Notes: generated by a model from the sequence alone, not told the origin. A DNA stretch of 64,000 nt from Halictus rubicundus (GCF_050948215.1 NC_135163.1:3844001-3908000), one strand, 5' to 3'. Shown: positions 35,844-48,945, counted from the first letter of the stretch. Made by a program: numbers and translations.

Positions 35844-36262
35844 TGTTGAGACGCAACGCAATGCGAGACCCACGAAAGTGTCCCTCGAATTTGACACCGA
35901 GTCCCAAACACATCGACCACCCTTACTAGAGCAATAAATTAGCCTAAGAGTCGAAAACTCTTGAGCCCCAAGCGACGGGACTCGTCCGATGTTTTCTGCG
36001 ACTTTCCGACGCCATGACACTAACAATTTAAGACAGCGTCTGGACCACTTCTAACAATCACCCAAATTTCCTCTCACTATTCTTTACCACCTCCACCACC
36101 AATTTCACATCCTTTAAAAACCATCTCTGCGTGCGATTCGTTAGTCTTCAGTTAGTCTTCAGCTAGTCCTCATTTACACCGCATCTTTGTACAGTTGTTA
36201 CAATTAAAGTAAAAGTTATTGTTACCAACAAATTGTCCAATTTCTCTACCGCTCAAAACACC
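35844..36262 (+). mobile_element. Possible solo LTR
   Basis: TGTTGAGACGCAACGCAATG opens a block of about 420 bases. A TATA-like CTTTAAAAACC at about 36112 is followed by a duplicated GTTAGTCTTCA, then AATTAAAGTAAAAGTTATTG and CTCAAAACA at the right. The order (TG start, TATA-like site, A-rich downstream part, CA end) is LTR-like. No target duplication and no partner LTR or polyprotein was found, so the call is tentative. Confidence 0.3.
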
Positions 36263-37105
36263 CTTCAAACAAGAACTACCTAGCACGATTTTAACACTTT
36301 ATCTACCGGAAGCCTATCAATCGGCTTTTCAATAATTGTGCTATACCAAGTGGGAGCTTACAAATCTTCTTTTACACAATGATTCCAAGCGAAATTATTA
36401 TATTACGCTACTGAGGGTGAGTTGCTGGTTCACGATAGAAGTTTCTGATGCTGTAGAAGGATCCATTAAAAAAATCCTCAACCATGGACCATAAAGACTT
36501 TCAAAAGCTATGAAATAATCGCCGGTAAATAATGTGTCAGGTAACAAAGCAGGAGTGACAGATGTGAGAAAAGTCGAATTTACTGATCTTTTCCATCTAC
36601 GCGCGTACAGACTAATATGGACAAGTACCCTAATACAGGAGAGTTGTGTCGCAAACGGATCGGGTCTGATCGCATCGGTGAATCGCGTTGGTATTATAAT
36701 ACCGTTCGACGGAAAAACTGAGGCGTCGGAATTCGCGGTGAGTGCGTGCCGCGATCCAATGATCGGGTTGGATCGGACGAGAATCTCGTTGGATCCAGCG
36801 TTCGCATATATTACGGTTCTTCTGGCCGCTACAAAGAGGGAAACCCTATTGGAATGCGGCGGCGGCGGCGTGGAATTCTGGACAACGGCCAAGCTAGTTA
36901 TTTGCGGCGAGCGGACACGAGAAGGGGTGCGAACGAGTGGAGGACCGGGGGCTCAGAAGGACTAGCTGTCCGAGGACGACGACGGGACTGTGGTCTGCAG
37001 CCGGATAGGGACAAGGATAGGGTTAAGCCACCGGGTGAAGAGATAATATCAACCATAGCAACTTCCCTTCGAAGTATCTGGGAGAGCCACCTTCTCCATC
37101 GAGCA

Positions 37106-37108
<3 letters not shown>
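36263..37108. other. Unassigned sequence with overlapping open frames on both strands
   Basis: Frames of 164 residues (minus, 36398-36892), 143 (plus, 36534-36965) and 205 (plus, 36746-37363) overlap. None shows a recognised domain, and the last runs through a CT microsatellite. A short GCGGCGGCGGCG run is at about 36857. I do not call a gene. Confidence 0.4.

Positions 37109-37158
<50 letters not shown>
37109..37158. repeat. (CT)n microsatellite
   Basis: About 50 bases of CT. Confidence 0.95.
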
Positions 37159-37857
37159 TCGGCTCGGATCCGGTACCGAGAGGATGGCGCTAACTATAAC
37201 TACAGTACGGCAAACTCCTCGTGACACGGTTAACGGTAAATGCAACCCTCTCTCCCCGCGTTCATCCCCGTGTCACCCTTCCCCGCCGTTTCGTCCAGCT
37301 CTCAGTCGAGCGAGCTGGTCTATCTTTCCCGAGGTTCTCCCGGTAACGAGGCAGGGAGGGTAAACCGTCGAAATTGGTCAACACGAGGTTAAGTTCGACG
37401 TCCTGGCCAATAAACTCGGTCTCGCTGATTAAATTGTTCGTACCGACGGATTCCGCTTCGAGATTCACCGGCGAAGGTCGCAATTGAGATCGTCGCGGCG
37501 AGATACGTGGCTACCTACCATCGAGCCACGTTCAAACTTCCCCGGAACGCGTTTCTATTCACTTGTCCCAATTTTCGCTCGCCACCCTTGTACACGTGCC
37601 CCCCCCCCCCCGTCTTTCCTCGATCGTGTTCAAGGATTCCAGCTCTGCTCGAGTCGATTAAATCGCGATCATAATACGTGTACATATATCCGAACTGCAA
37701 CGGGACTGTCCCCTTCAAAATGACACCCCTGCGAAGCTACACGGAAAAAGAATAAATCTTCTGTTTTTTTTTTAAATATATTTATGTTTCTCTATTAGAA
37801 ATTCAATATTTTCCAGGGCCGGGTCAAAACCCTTTGAGGACCTAAGCACTTCAAACA
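37159..37857. other. Unassigned sequence with a poly-C run
   Basis: A run of about 13 C at 37599-37611. Nothing else recognised. Confidence 0.5.
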
Positions 37858-37922
37858 AGCCTGGGCACGGTAGAGGCCCCTCAAACGCTTGCTTCCCCCA
37901 CCAGAGGCTCCTTCATGCAGCG
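37858..37922 (+). mobile_element. Family H (hAT-like) fragment
   Basis: GGGCACGGTAGAGGCCCCTC and CGCTTGCTTCCCCCACCAGA match the left arm of 58350-58603. Both termini are absent. Confidence 0.65.
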
Positions 37923-37959
37923 TGTTGTTTTTATTAAAGGAACGGTGAGAGTAAAAAAG

Positions 37960-38230
37960 GACACTTCACAAAACAGTCGAGGATTCCGAATAGACAAGAA
38001 ACAAGACTTTATTAATTATATCCGGACCGAAATTACAACCGTCAATGTCAGCGTGTCGCGTATACTTGAACACTAAAAATCTCGACACACCGGAAACACT
38101 CTACAGTCCGAATGCTTGAATCCTAACTTTCTGCTGCGGGGTCAGCTCTATTTAAACTAAAATTGACTGGGCGGAGGTATCCGCTAACGGGGGAAAAATC
38201 ATCCCTATTCGCTAGACGACTTGGGGGAGG
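37960..38230 (-). mobile_element. Possible LTR or retroelement end
   Basis: On the minus strand a TTTAAATAGAGC motif (TATA-like, near 38150) is followed about 110-140 bases on by AATTAATAAAGTCTTGTTTC (polyadenylation-like, near 38010) and TGTTTTGTGAAGTGTCC. The spacing is LTR-like. Boundaries, target duplication and a partner are not visible. Confidence 0.25.
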
Positions 38231-38597
38231 AGGGTCTTCTTGATCCGTGGAGGAGAAAGTCACTCCCTCAAGTCGTTTTAGTGCACTTCTAAAAAGTATG
38301 ACTCCCGGAGCAGCGCGTTTACGGTACCCTAAAATGGGCCTCTTAATTTATGGCCCCCTCGACTGGCACAGGCCAAGGGTAGTGCCAATTGCACGGATGG
38401 CCTGCACATGTATTAGGACCCACTCTGTCCGTTCGGGGCCTTCGTTTACCATTTTATGGCCTCCTTTTCCGTAGTCATTTAGAAAACGGCGGAAAAAAGG
38501 GAAGGCCTGTTCGGAAAAATATGCTACATAGTCGAGGGGCCATCTGTGCCGCTTGTAAATGCACGTGCATTTCTCACACAGCGCGCACCTCAGCATA

Positions 38598-38770
38598 GTC
38601 GCCAGATGAGGGGAGGGAGCACAAATCGAGGGGAAGAGGTTACCCTCTCTCTGTCAGCACCGGGTTAGTCACGTGACATTGTGGCAGACGCGTCACGTGA
38701 CCAGGCCACTTGGAAGCGTGGGGGAATAGCGCGGTAGAAGGGGAAATTAGAGTGGGGGAACAAGTCTTGA
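38598..38770 (+). repeat. Family I GC-rich CACGTG repeat
   Basis: GTCGCCAGATGAGGGGAGGG start, TTACCCTCTCTCTG, two TCACGTGAC palindromes about 25 bases apart, then AAGCGTGGGGGAATAGCGCG and GAGTGGGGGAA. It closely parallels the left member of the inverted pair at 53688-54065. This copy is a half element. Confidence 0.75.
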
Positions 38771-41196
38771 TCTGGCAACTATGATCCGTCGCGTTCTCCA
38801 TGGCAATGGTGTTTACTGGAAGGGGATAGTGGGTCCTACGGTGGGACAAGTTTTCCCTTTACCTTAAAATTAGCTGTCACGATCCCCATTCGGGGAATTT
38901 GGAATTTTACGTACACCACTCGGCGCCAGAAATGATATTTTGGTACGCCTGACAGTTTAGTTTCATTCTTTCATTATAAAATTTGGCAGTTAATGGGTTA
39001 ATCGAAGCACACGTGCTCAGCCATGACTTAAAAGATTCTGAGGCTCCCTTCAACGCAATGTAGGACGGGCCTAATCCCTTAGGCATTTTCGATGAATTAA
39101 CAGAAAAGTGTTCTAAACAGAAGTTAGAGTTTTGGCTCGCTCGCTACTGATTTTCATCGTTCCACTCACTTAGAAATATTTTACCATGTAAAAAGTGAAA
39201 AATTCTCAGCTTGCTTATTGGTTAATACAGCACTGGACGTTGCAATGCGACACAGTGTCTTTCATAACGAGACTCCACGGACTCGCTGTCACTTAAAAAT
39301 GCCCTATGGCATTTAAATGGTTGTGACCTTGATGGAGCTTGTCTTCGCAAGCAAGTTAGAAATTATTAAACGTTCTCTTCGCGTTTTCATTAGGTTCAGC
39401 GCCAACATTGAATCGCATAATCGAATCGTGGCCGTTCTATTTTCCTGACGCGTCGCTATATCACGCTTGTATAAAACTGGCTGCGAAATCGCTAGCGATA
39501 GCTAGATCGAATTGAGATTAATGCCGACGGTAGAGTAGAGATATGCAGGTATCAAATTGCGTAGGGGGCACGCTGCCATGATGAATTTCAGAGAAAATCG
39601 ATATCTACCTCATTACTTTTTAGACGCGTTTCGTATACACAGCGTTGCGAATCGTCAATCTAGACGAGCGAATCTCATTTTGCTCAGAACTTGATTGGGT
39701 TAGATTAGCGTTCCATAACTCGCGCACAAAAGCTTCCGGGAAACAGAGTTTTTGCATACTCGTGATTGGCAAACATTCTTTTCTTATTTCTGGAGATTAT
39801 CTAGTTTTTTAAGAACAGCGACAAATTGATTTCTAATTATTCGTGTTTTCTTTCATAGTTAGATCAAAGACAGCAAAAGATAGTTGTTGCGCGTGTATAA
39901 TAAAAATGAATAGTTCAAACGCAAAAGCGCGACGACATTGACAGATTTTAAAAATGATGCTGTATTATTTTCAAGTTTTTAAATTTATTAAGAACAGAAA
40001 CTAATGGATGAAAATAATGGATGCAATTTTTATTTTGTATAAAAATCCACTGTCTGGGTGTAGTTATGGTCTTCTAAATGTATTGGAGCACCGAGAGAAA
40101 ATATGTCCGTCTTTGGTCTGCAGGAAATAGTTACTTTGGAGAAGCTTCTGCCACGTCAGCAGATTTTAAACGATTCTTATGAGAACATGTAGAATAGTAC
40201 ATCTTGCGCACACGGTCTTCTCGCCAATTATGTTAAGACCCGGAAAGAATAGATCATTTTGAATTACCACGATAATATTCTGAAGATCTGGCGAAGTGTA
40301 AACTAAGCGGAAGAAAAGAGTTTGTCTTCAATTACGGCTATTGAAGCGAGGAGATGGAAGATATCTTCGTCGAAACTTCTGCTTGGTTAGCACATTTTCA
40401 AAAGAATTTAACGTGTGGAGCAGCGGGTATATTCGGAACGATATCATTATTAAAACACCGTAGGTACCATGTAATAGCGTATCTTTAATACTTAAATGGA
40501 AAATGAATTTCTTAACCTGAACTGAAAGTAGACCGTGGAATTTATGTATTTATGGCAAAAGTTAATAGATGAAATTTAAAATAGTTGGAAGATTGAAAGA
40601 GTATATGAATGATTTATTAAAATTGTTAAAGAAAGAACTTCAATTGTTGCACAAAATGTTGATTTTCCATAAAAATCCGCTATCTCGTTATAGAGCTTCT
40701 CAGTTTTAAACATTTAACAGCTGATTTATTATTCCTTATAAGAGGATTAACGATGGTCTCAAAGGAGTGGATTGTTTTATAGTGCCCCCAGTCCCATTTT
40801 TAAAGACCACAGTGGCTAATTTTCGCGTAACGAAAGTAATCAAAATAATAAAATTCACTTTAACATTGAATTTGGTTGACATTTCAAAATTTTAGAAACA
40901 GCATACATTTTATTTAAAAAACTAATCTTGTAAGGCGCCCTGATGCTGTGCATTATTGTTAAGAATACAATTTTTGACAATTGCATGATTAAGTTTGATG
41001 GATATAAAAATTGCTAACAGTTTAATGGCCAAGTGAATGAAGATAAAAATTTTGTTTCGCATACCTGTCTCGCTGTTCGAGCGCAATACTTTGAAATTGG
41101 CATGCGACCAGAAATGAAATCGCGGCCATGTTAATCCGATGAATTTTCATTGTTCAATGAAAGTCGTTCGCCGGAATGGCAATACGCTTCGCCGTG
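38771..41196. other. Unassigned AT-rich sequence
   Basis: About 40530-40688 is bounded by TAGACCGTGGAATTTATGTA and CCATAAAAATCCGCTATCT, a likely decayed Family B copy. A similar single right end (TATAAAAATCCACTGTCT) is near 40038. No gene recognised in 2.4 kb. Confidence 0.4.
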
Positions 41197-41226
41197 GCGT
41201 CGCGTCGCGTCGCGTCGCGTCGCGAC
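41197..41226. repeat. (GCGTC)n pentamer microsatellite
   Basis: Six GCGTC units, the longest of four GCGTC or GCGGC runs in the window. Confidence 0.92.
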
Positions 41227-42385
41227 GGAGTTGGTTCGCCTGAACTTCGCGAATCGATTTAAGGTTACTCCCTAAAATATTCTTCGGCGAAGTTAAATAT
41301 TTGGAAAGTTTCGGTCTCCACGATGAGTGAGTTAGAATATTCCCGACGAATTTCTCGGGCAAATTAAAACTAAACTTCTCGGAGAATCGCCACGCTCTGC
41401 GATAATAACTATAGATAGGCCGCGAGTGCTTTTAAAACTGCAGTTTGTTACCGCCGCCTCCACTAACCCCTGAAATGGGATAACTCGAGGATCCACCAAC
41501 GAAACTTTCAGACTTCCACGCGAATTCGTAATGACAGTATTTTTTACCCTCTTCTTTCTAGATCTCAAACAATTCTGCTGATAATTGAACCATCAAATTA
41601 AACTTCATTAGCATTCGCCTCAGCGGTGATTCTACGTTACGGAATTAGACTGCGGATTTTTGCGTTAAATAAACATTTCCTGCAACAGTTGCAACACGCG
41701 AAAACCAAATGTTCGCTAATTACGAACATACGCGTCATTAACTAGCAACATTGTGCATACACCTCTTATTTCAAGTTCCAAAAAAGGATCAAAAATATTG
41801 TGTATCAATGTTTAGGGGGTGAAGGGGAAACCTCAATCGTCGAATTTGTGGTTATGCAAAAAAAAAAATTGATAATTGGTTGTTTCTGGGTCTCTGATCA
41901 CGAATTTGAACTTAAACTTTTTGAAAACAAACTGGCCGATCGAATATGGCGGACGGGTCGTCATTTCAATTTCACAATGCCGCCATTTTGTAAATAGTCG
42001 ACATTTCTTGTTTATTTTGCTTAATATAAATCAATCATGGCAAAAGTCAACAAAACGTTCTTCAAAACGTATCCTATAAAACAATATATGTATAACTTGT
42101 GTAATTTTGATTACTTTTGCTTGGAAAAAATAATTTATGTACTATAAATACCCATAAATGTGAGTGCAAAATCCTAATGCAAATAGTTTAAATATTCCTT
42201 CCGAAAAAATTCGTAAACATGGTGGAAACGCGGTGCAAGCTAATAACACGAGTACCTTGTATTATAAAAAATGATTTTACGACACCGTCAACTCTCGACA
42301 GCTACTTTTTCGAAATACTGAAAGCTAAGAGTGCCAACTACAGGCCTGATCTTAGTGGAATGTGGTGAATGCATAATTTTTGCTC
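41227..42385. other. Unassigned sequence with one Family B end
   Basis: TAGACTGCGGATTTTTGCGT at 41646 matches a Family B left terminus, but no right end follows within 200 bases. Nothing else recognised. Confidence 0.45.
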
Positions 42386-42570
42386 TATAGTGTTTACTCT
42401 ATATATGTCCCAAATGCCTAGCAGATAAAAGTCCCAGAACTACCCCCACTGCTGCGTGGTGTACCTCGTGAGGGGTCAAGATGCTCCTGAAGGGTCAAGA
42501 TAGTACCTCCTGGCCGTTATATGTCCGTGACTAGACCCGTGTTTTGGACATATATCGAGCAAACGCTGTA
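42386..42570 (+). mobile_element. Family A foldback element, complete
   Basis: TATAGTGTTTACTCTATATA at the left (first C of CAGTG changed) and GGACATATATCGAGCAAACG with CTGTA at the right. A short local duplication (AGGGGTCAAGATGCTCCTGA with a second AGGGTCAAGAT) lies in the centre. Confidence 0.85.
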
Positions 42571-43123
42571 CACCTTTAATATTAATGTACAAAGTTTCAC
42601 CTCTTTTCCTTAAGGCATTTTACAATTTTACAACGTAACCTTTAACTACTTTAAATATTCCACTACTTACGAACGTTCTATTTGCTTTCTGGAGCAGCGT
42701 CCATTTTGTAGAATAAAGAGTAATGTGTGTGGTCCGTTCAAAATGATATAAGAAATAAAATATTTCCTATGGAAGGTTCGTCGACTGCAATAGCCATTTA
42801 TGGTCGTCGCTGATTCTGCAGGGACAAAGTCGGAGATAAAAAGCGGGACAGGAAATTGTAGGTTGGCGCGAAGGGAACGGCCCGAAGGCATTCGACACTC
42901 GAGCCAACCGGTTTGCGCGAGTCGTCGAGAAGACAAAGGATCCGCCGGAAGCTGTCGCGGCGCCGAGCGAAAGATCATTCCCGAGGACGTTCGCAAATTT
43001 GTACAACAGAAACGTTAAGTTTCGCCAGTCGACGTGCGAGCAACGAGACTAACTCGAACGGTAACTTGATTATTCGCCCTATCTCTAATTCTCGTTCGTA
43101 ACGTTCACGCGAAACCGGCAAAG

Positions 43124-43154
<31 letters not shown>

Positions 43155-43936
43155 ACAACGTGACGCGACGTCCAACGGTGGAACAGCCAAATTGAATTTT
43201 TCCCCAGAAATTTCCCGAGGATTTCATTTCTCTGGGAGGGCGATGGTAATTAACTTCTAAAGGACTTCTTGCGCCGGGGACGAGGGTGGAATACACTTGT
43301 AAACGAACCGCCTAGGATTCTGATATTTATACAGGACGCGGCGCGAGCGGCGGTGGAATTTTCTTATTTACCCGAACCTTATCCACCCTTGCTTCATAAT
43401 TCCATCTAATCCACGTATTTAATTGAAATCTTCGCGTAAATAGTTAATACCAACCCCTATTATCTCGAACGACCGCAGCGGGGTAATGCCCGCCATTCTG
43501 GATATAGTTAGCTAATTTATTCACGTTCCGGCGAGGATGCTTGTTGTTCAGAATGAATAAAGACGGGTCCGACGGAGATCACGGTTGTGTTAAATACACT
43601 TTGTTTAATTGTCAGACTATACGAAATTGTTCCTCTGTCAAGAGGAATATTTCATATTGTTATGTGAACCATATAATTCACTTCGTTCGTTATACAATAG
43701 ATCGTCCAAAAGTCAATTAGACTAATTGTAGGCTACTGTGGTCTCGAAATAACAATGCGCTCCACAGTTTGCTATTCGTAGACCATCGAGTCACTAATTT
43801 TCATTGAATCGCTCATTAGGACCTCGAGTGACACGATTCCCAGAAATGCAAGACGAAATTATTTGTCCACGTTGGCAAAATTAATTTTTGCGGTAATATT
43901 AGTAACAGTTAGGCGTTATATAGATTATGTAATAAA
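42571..43936. other. Unassigned sequence with a GA tract
   Basis: A GA microsatellite is at 43131-43154. Open frames on both strands at 42667-43296 have no domain. Confidence 0.45.
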
Positions 43937-44100
43937 GTTGTAAAAAGCAACTTTTAGTATTTTCTCCGTAATTCCGATTCCAATTCCGATAAGCTAATTG
44001 TTCCAACTTCTAAAAAAAAAATCCAAGTCCTATAGTCCAATCTTAAAAAAGTTAATCGTCGTTTTAAAAGTCTGCGAATATCACTGTGACTTAATTTCCC
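43937..44100 (+). repeat. Family Q dispersed repeat, copy 1
   Basis: GTTGTAAAAAGCAACTTTTA, CTCCGTAATTCCGAT, AACTTCTAAAAAAAAAATCC, TAGTCCAATCTTAAAAA and GTCTGCGAATATCACTGTGA follow the same order in 50851-51028. No terminal structure recognised. Confidence 0.65.
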
Positions 44101-44391
44101 CGCAAACTGCGATGGTTAACTTACTCTCCGAGGCGACTGTACCCGGAACGTTCAGAAAGTTCCAAGACTGGTGTAATAAAAAATTGGATTCTGGTGATTA
44201 AAAAGTTTATACTGTTTAGTTTCCTGCATATATCCCTCCTCAAGCTGCACACTCGCTACAAGGTTCATGCAATGCTTTGCAAGCCTCGGGGAATTCCTGT
44301 TTCGTTATCCGTTTCAATTGCTCGGTTGCTGTTTGCCTTGTCGCACTCGTAATATGTTTCCTTCGTGAGCAATTTTATTTTTGGAAATAAG

Positions 44392-44592
44392 TAGACTGCG
44401 GATGTCTATGCAATTTTCAATTTTTGCAGACAAATTTCCAGAAAATGGAATTAAATAAAATCCTATTCTTTGTGGGAACAGCCTCTGCGGACCTAAAACA
44501 AATAAAAATCGTGCTGAATTCTATCGAATTTTATATTGTAGCATTTTTTGAAAATTTTCATATGCCATAAATGCATAAAGATCCGCAGTCTA
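44392..44592. mobile_element. Family B miniature element, intact ends
   Basis: A 201-base copy. Left TAGACTGCGGATGTCTATGC, right GCATAAAGATCCGCAGTCTA: the outer 12 bases are perfect inverses and similarity continues inward. No coding capacity. Confidence 0.85.
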
Positions 44593-44857
44593 GTAATAAG
44601 TAGTCAGCAGGTGCTGGCGAATATGGTTGGTGGTTAATAACAGTTATGCTTTTGTTTTAAAAAATTGTTTAACGTTGCTGCATTGTTGCAACCGCGACAA
44701 CGCATAAAAACTAAAATTATATGGTAACTTCATACATGGGACTACTAGCAACTAGCGACTTACTGTCTGTAAAAAAGTCAATCTGACAATTTTTCGAACA
44801 AACCATGTACAATATAATGTTTAATTTTTTAAATAAATCCTACTTGCTGATGGGTTT

Positions 44858-45072
44858 TTAACACTGAACCTACCACGGTCAAAATGACCGGTTTCATATT
44901 TCACAATTATTGAAACTATAAAAATTCATTTACGGAGAATGGTAGAATAAATTTCCTTGTCCAAGCATTTGTTGTCTTGAAAATTAGGGACAATCTCAAT
45001 AAATTTAGGGTTGCCATTTGTGTGAGACAATATTTACCAGATGCTGTTCGTGCTTGGTAGGTTTAGTGTTAA
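44858..45072 (+). mobile_element. Family F TTAA miniature element, best copy
   Basis: A 215-base copy. Left TTAACACTGAACCTACCACG and right TGGTAGGTTTAGTGTTAA are inverses over about 18 bases, with TTAA at both ends. The subterminal GGTCAAAATGACC is a 13-base palindrome next to ACCGGT. Relatives are at 6933-7138 and 34898-35738. Confidence 0.88.
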
Positions 45073-45964
45073 GCAATACCGATTTTCGTCCGATTTTTCA
45101 GAAGAATCGGCCGCCATTGTGACGGGAACTTGGCCCGCGAAGCGCAGCTTCCGGTTTGCTGAATGGCGGCCGCCGTCGCGTTTCCTTCGCGAAGAAGCGC
45201 GATCTTAACACGAGAACCGTTCTGCCGACGGCGAAGATTTACGCTCGCAACTCATTGCCGGCCAACAGTCGAGAGTTTCTTCTTCCGGCTGCGGCGCGGC
45301 GGCGACGGAACTTTCGCAATTGCGGACGCCATTCAGGATCCCGCGGGATTTTTTCTTTTTCTTTTTCTTTTTTTTTTTTTTTCGAATAGCCGCGAGCTAC
45401 GTATTAACGCGCGCGCCGACCTCCGCGCCCCGATGCTGCGGCTCAACTCGCTGAATTTACTACGAAACTTGCTTACCGTAACCAACCCGGACTCGTTCCC
45501 TTTTCAGCCCCCGCGCCACGTTCGGAACCTTCTTCGACCGCCTTCCGCTTCAATTACTACGGTTACAGGTTCGTTGCAACAGCTGCTTCCTTCAATCCCT
45601 TTCGATTAGTTGGTTCGGTTGCTTCCGCTTGTTAATTCTTCCGATCGGCCACGACACTCCGCGCTCAGCCGCTCAATTTCTTTCAGTGTTTGCCGAGAAA
45701 AACGACGCCTCCTGTCGCATGCTTTCGCCTTCCAGATACAGCAGCCCGTCGTTAAGTTTACATCACGCCAGGAACCAAAGATATCTGAGTACTGACGACC
45801 GCGACCGCGACTGAAAGAAATAAACATGCGATAATGGACATGTTCTGTAAATTGTCGTCGTACCTTCATAATTGCTGTACCAATGGATAGTCGAGATCCT
45901 GCCGATTAAAATGAGTCCAAACACGATGCATATCGGACCACTTTTATCGATTTTAGTACTGTTC
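45073..45964. other. Unassigned, GC-rich then pyrimidine-rich sequence
   Basis: A TTTTTC-repeat and poly-T tract lies at 45349-45382. Open frames at 45156-45869 overlap on both strands without a domain. Confidence 0.45.
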
Positions 45965-46175
45965 GTGCCTCGCAAGAAGTCCCACGTGACAGCACAGGGG
46001 AAGGGGGTTCCCCCACCCGCTCCTATTATCCCCACCGTTGACGTTCACACACTACTATGTGCGACCGCTTTAACCAGTAGCTGGACCGCTACAGTCGCGC
46101 ATGCGTGTGGAACGAGGCACGCCCCTTCCACTCCAACCAATCAGCCCCTTCAACGGGACTTCTTGTGACGCGCAC
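45965..46175. mobile_element. Family J miniature element
   Basis: A 211-base segment. Left GTGCCTCGCAAGAAGTCCCA and right GGGACTTCTTGTGACGCGCA are inverted repeats of about 17-19 bases. The interior holds GGAAGGGGGTTCCCCCACCC, a strong small hairpin. A half copy is at 31889-31974. Target duplication unclear. Confidence 0.7.
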
Positions 46176-48295
46176 AGGTTCATAATTAAGACGTAGCTTG
46201 CTCTATATTAAATCAGTAAAATTAGTCCGATTTACCTCGTGTTTGGACTCGTTTCAATCGCAAGAATCTCAGCTATCCATTAATGCTACTATTATAAGAG
46301 TAAAATGACAATTACTGAAAATAAAATTCTCCTTATAACATTTTTACTATTTCCAGTCGTAAAGAAATATAATAATTTGTTCTGTGCGCCACTTGGGTAG
46401 CAGCGCGGCTCGCCATTATCACACAGTACAATTGCTTTTTTAAAATAAATGTGGGTCGGGAGAAGAAGTTCAGCGTACGAGTAATTGTAAACGTGCTACG
46501 CTCAAATACCTTCATTACGGTCGAGCGTTCGCGGGTAGCCAATTAAGAAAATATTTCCCAGCATTAATTTACAGCGTTTCAAATATGGTGGCGGAACGTG
46601 GTTACCCGCTTATAGGTGTCGAAAGAAAGGAAAACTGTTGCGCGCAGTTTTCATCGTTGCTGAAGGGGGCATGGCGCCGGCATGGCGCGGCGGTGTTCGC
46701 TAAACGAACAGCAATATCGTTAAGAAAAGTGTTCTCGAGCAAAGAGGTCTCGGGACAGTTCGCGATTTCTCTTCAGTCGACCTCGCCAGGCAACTTTTCG
46801 AATTCGAACCAGCGGCGTTTCGTCGCTTCACACCGGAAACTCCGGGAAATTCGGTTTGTCGCGTAATTTTTCAATTTAAAGTTTCAGAAACGAACGAAGG
46901 AACGACTCGTTTGAAAAAGTGGCCGCTGAATGGAGAGAAAGTTCAGCTTGGAAAATCTATTTAACATATTCCGGCCGCGTTTCAAACGGGAAATTTTCGC
47001 GGAGCACGCTTCCGCGAAATTTTTCGAAATAACAATCCGACGAAGACCGAGCTTGCATACGACCGCAACGCAAATCGAGTTCGAATCGTCGCAACGTGCT
47101 CAAATTACGCGCGTCGTTTGTCGCCGAATGGACCACTTAGAAAATAGCGAAGAGATTTAATCCGATTATGAGAGTACCCTGGTCTTCAATTTTCGAACAA
47201 TCAATTTTTCTCAAGTGGAGAAGATAAATTTTTCAAAGCTAAACTCTTAAACAATCGCAAATTATTATCATATGTTAAGGAAATAATTTTCATGCGTAGT
47301 AACTGTGGCGAAAATTTGAAAACATTTCTAATGCACTTCTAAAATAATTTTTTTAAGGAGGTATACTGGTGTTGAATTTCCAAAAAAATTAATTTTTAAA
47401 ATTTTCTTTAAATATAAGCGAAAAGTGAAAAATACTTCCCAGATTCATCTTCTAAAATTTGTATATGTTATTACTTTACAAGAACGAGAAAATGTTGAAG
47501 TAATTTATTCTCTGCAATTCTCACTAATTAACCGCTAAAAACTGCAACCGCAGACTGAATTAAATCGATTTGCAAAATTAAGCCAGTATGGCAACAAGAC
47601 AATGAAACATCATCGCTGGTTCGGTCATGAAGATTTGATACGCTAAGAATTAGTTAACTGGAGACAGCGAGTATCCGACAGAGTAGACAATGGGCGAAGC
47701 AAATGGAGACTTGAAAGTTCCGAACGCATCGATGTACAGGCACGTTTAAGTTTCGACGTAGCCGCGCGGCGAACTATAATTATTACGGAAATTCATATCA
47801 AAGTTTCCTTAGCCATTAGTACCGGAGTTATTATTACATTATGCACACGTAGCCCGCCGACAGTTTCAACTTCTTCGGGACGAATGTAAACGCGGTTTGA
47901 CAGGATCGAATCAATATTTCAATTTCGCGACGGCCCGCGAATTTCTCGTCACTCTTCGTTGCAGCGAGTGGCCGAAATTTCCGTTTGCCCGTTAATAATA
48001 CGCGTACAGTAATTACATTCGCATAACTAGTTATCGCCAGACAATTATTACGCCCTATAATTTCGACGGCAGAACAGAGAGGCCAGTACGAAGATCGCAT
48101 GGGAGGTTCGTGTGGCTTCCCATCAACTCACTGACGGCGACAATAATGAAATACCGTCCCCCTTATTGCTGTTAGTTTACCCATGAACGCATACCTCCAC
48201 TGTACGTACGATGTACAATGATTCTACAGGTTTGGAGATTTATGCGAAACATTTCTCGCGAAAATGACTTTGACTTATATTCTGAAGGTGACATT
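46176..48295. other. Unassigned sequence
   Basis: No recognised feature in about 2.1 kb. Confidence 0.45.
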
Positions 48296-48945
48296 TAACG
48301 TAGGGTAATCTTAGTCTTCTTCTCTATTTTATTCGTTATTTGGTAATCTCTAAATTTTCTTTTCATCTCCTGAAACAAATGCTCAATCGGATTTAAATAC
48401 AGTGACTATGGCGTGCTATTTAATAATATAAATAATATTTAATAATATAAGGCATTTGCAAATCAGAGCCGACTGCTACGAATTATTCTTGTTGAGATGC
48501 TGAGGTATTTTCTCTTGTGCACGGTTGTATTTATAAATTCCATATTTCCAACTCCATTGGGTGCCATACAGCCATAGTTATTACCGTATTATTCTTATGA
48601 ACATCGTATTTGGTTTCCGCCGCACTATAATTCTACCATCCGAGTTAAATAAATCCAGTTTTACCTCGTCTGAAAATATTGTCTTATTTCACAAACTCGG
48701 ATCACGATTTAAAAAATTTTATAGGCGAATTCCAAACGTTTCTGTTAACGTTAGAAACGTAAGGACTTTTACGAGCTACTCTTCCCTTATAGTTGTTATT
48801 TCGCAAAATTCTGCGTACCGTTTTTGTTCGGATCGACTTTTCAATTATTTTTGCAACATCCGTTCTTAATGTAGGAACACTAATTTCGGAATTCTCATTA
48901 ATTTGACGAAAATTCTTTTCCTTTCTCGTCCTACTTGCACAATGT
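48296..48945 (-). pseudogene. Decayed Tc1-like transposase
   Basis: Reading the minus strand from 48945, one frame gives DVAKIIEKSIRTKTVRRIL then NNYKGRVARKSPYVSNVNR, which is the DNA-binding and linker part of Tc1-family transposases. After a frame break, FSDEVKLDLFNSDGRIIVRR contains the first catalytic Asp (SDE). The middle, where a DNDPKH-like motif with the second Asp should lie, is replaced by AT-rich sequence. Another frame gives YLNPIEHLFQEMKRKF with the catalytic Glu. At least three breaks and several stops are present, so the gene is long dead. An intact family member is about 340 residues, and roughly 215 residues of this one are traceable. Terminal repeats were not identified. Confidence 0.85.

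Noticed and set aside
36398..37363. Overlapping open frames of 164, 143 and 205 residues on both strands
   Set aside because: They overlap each other, show no recognisable motif, and the longest crosses a CT tract.
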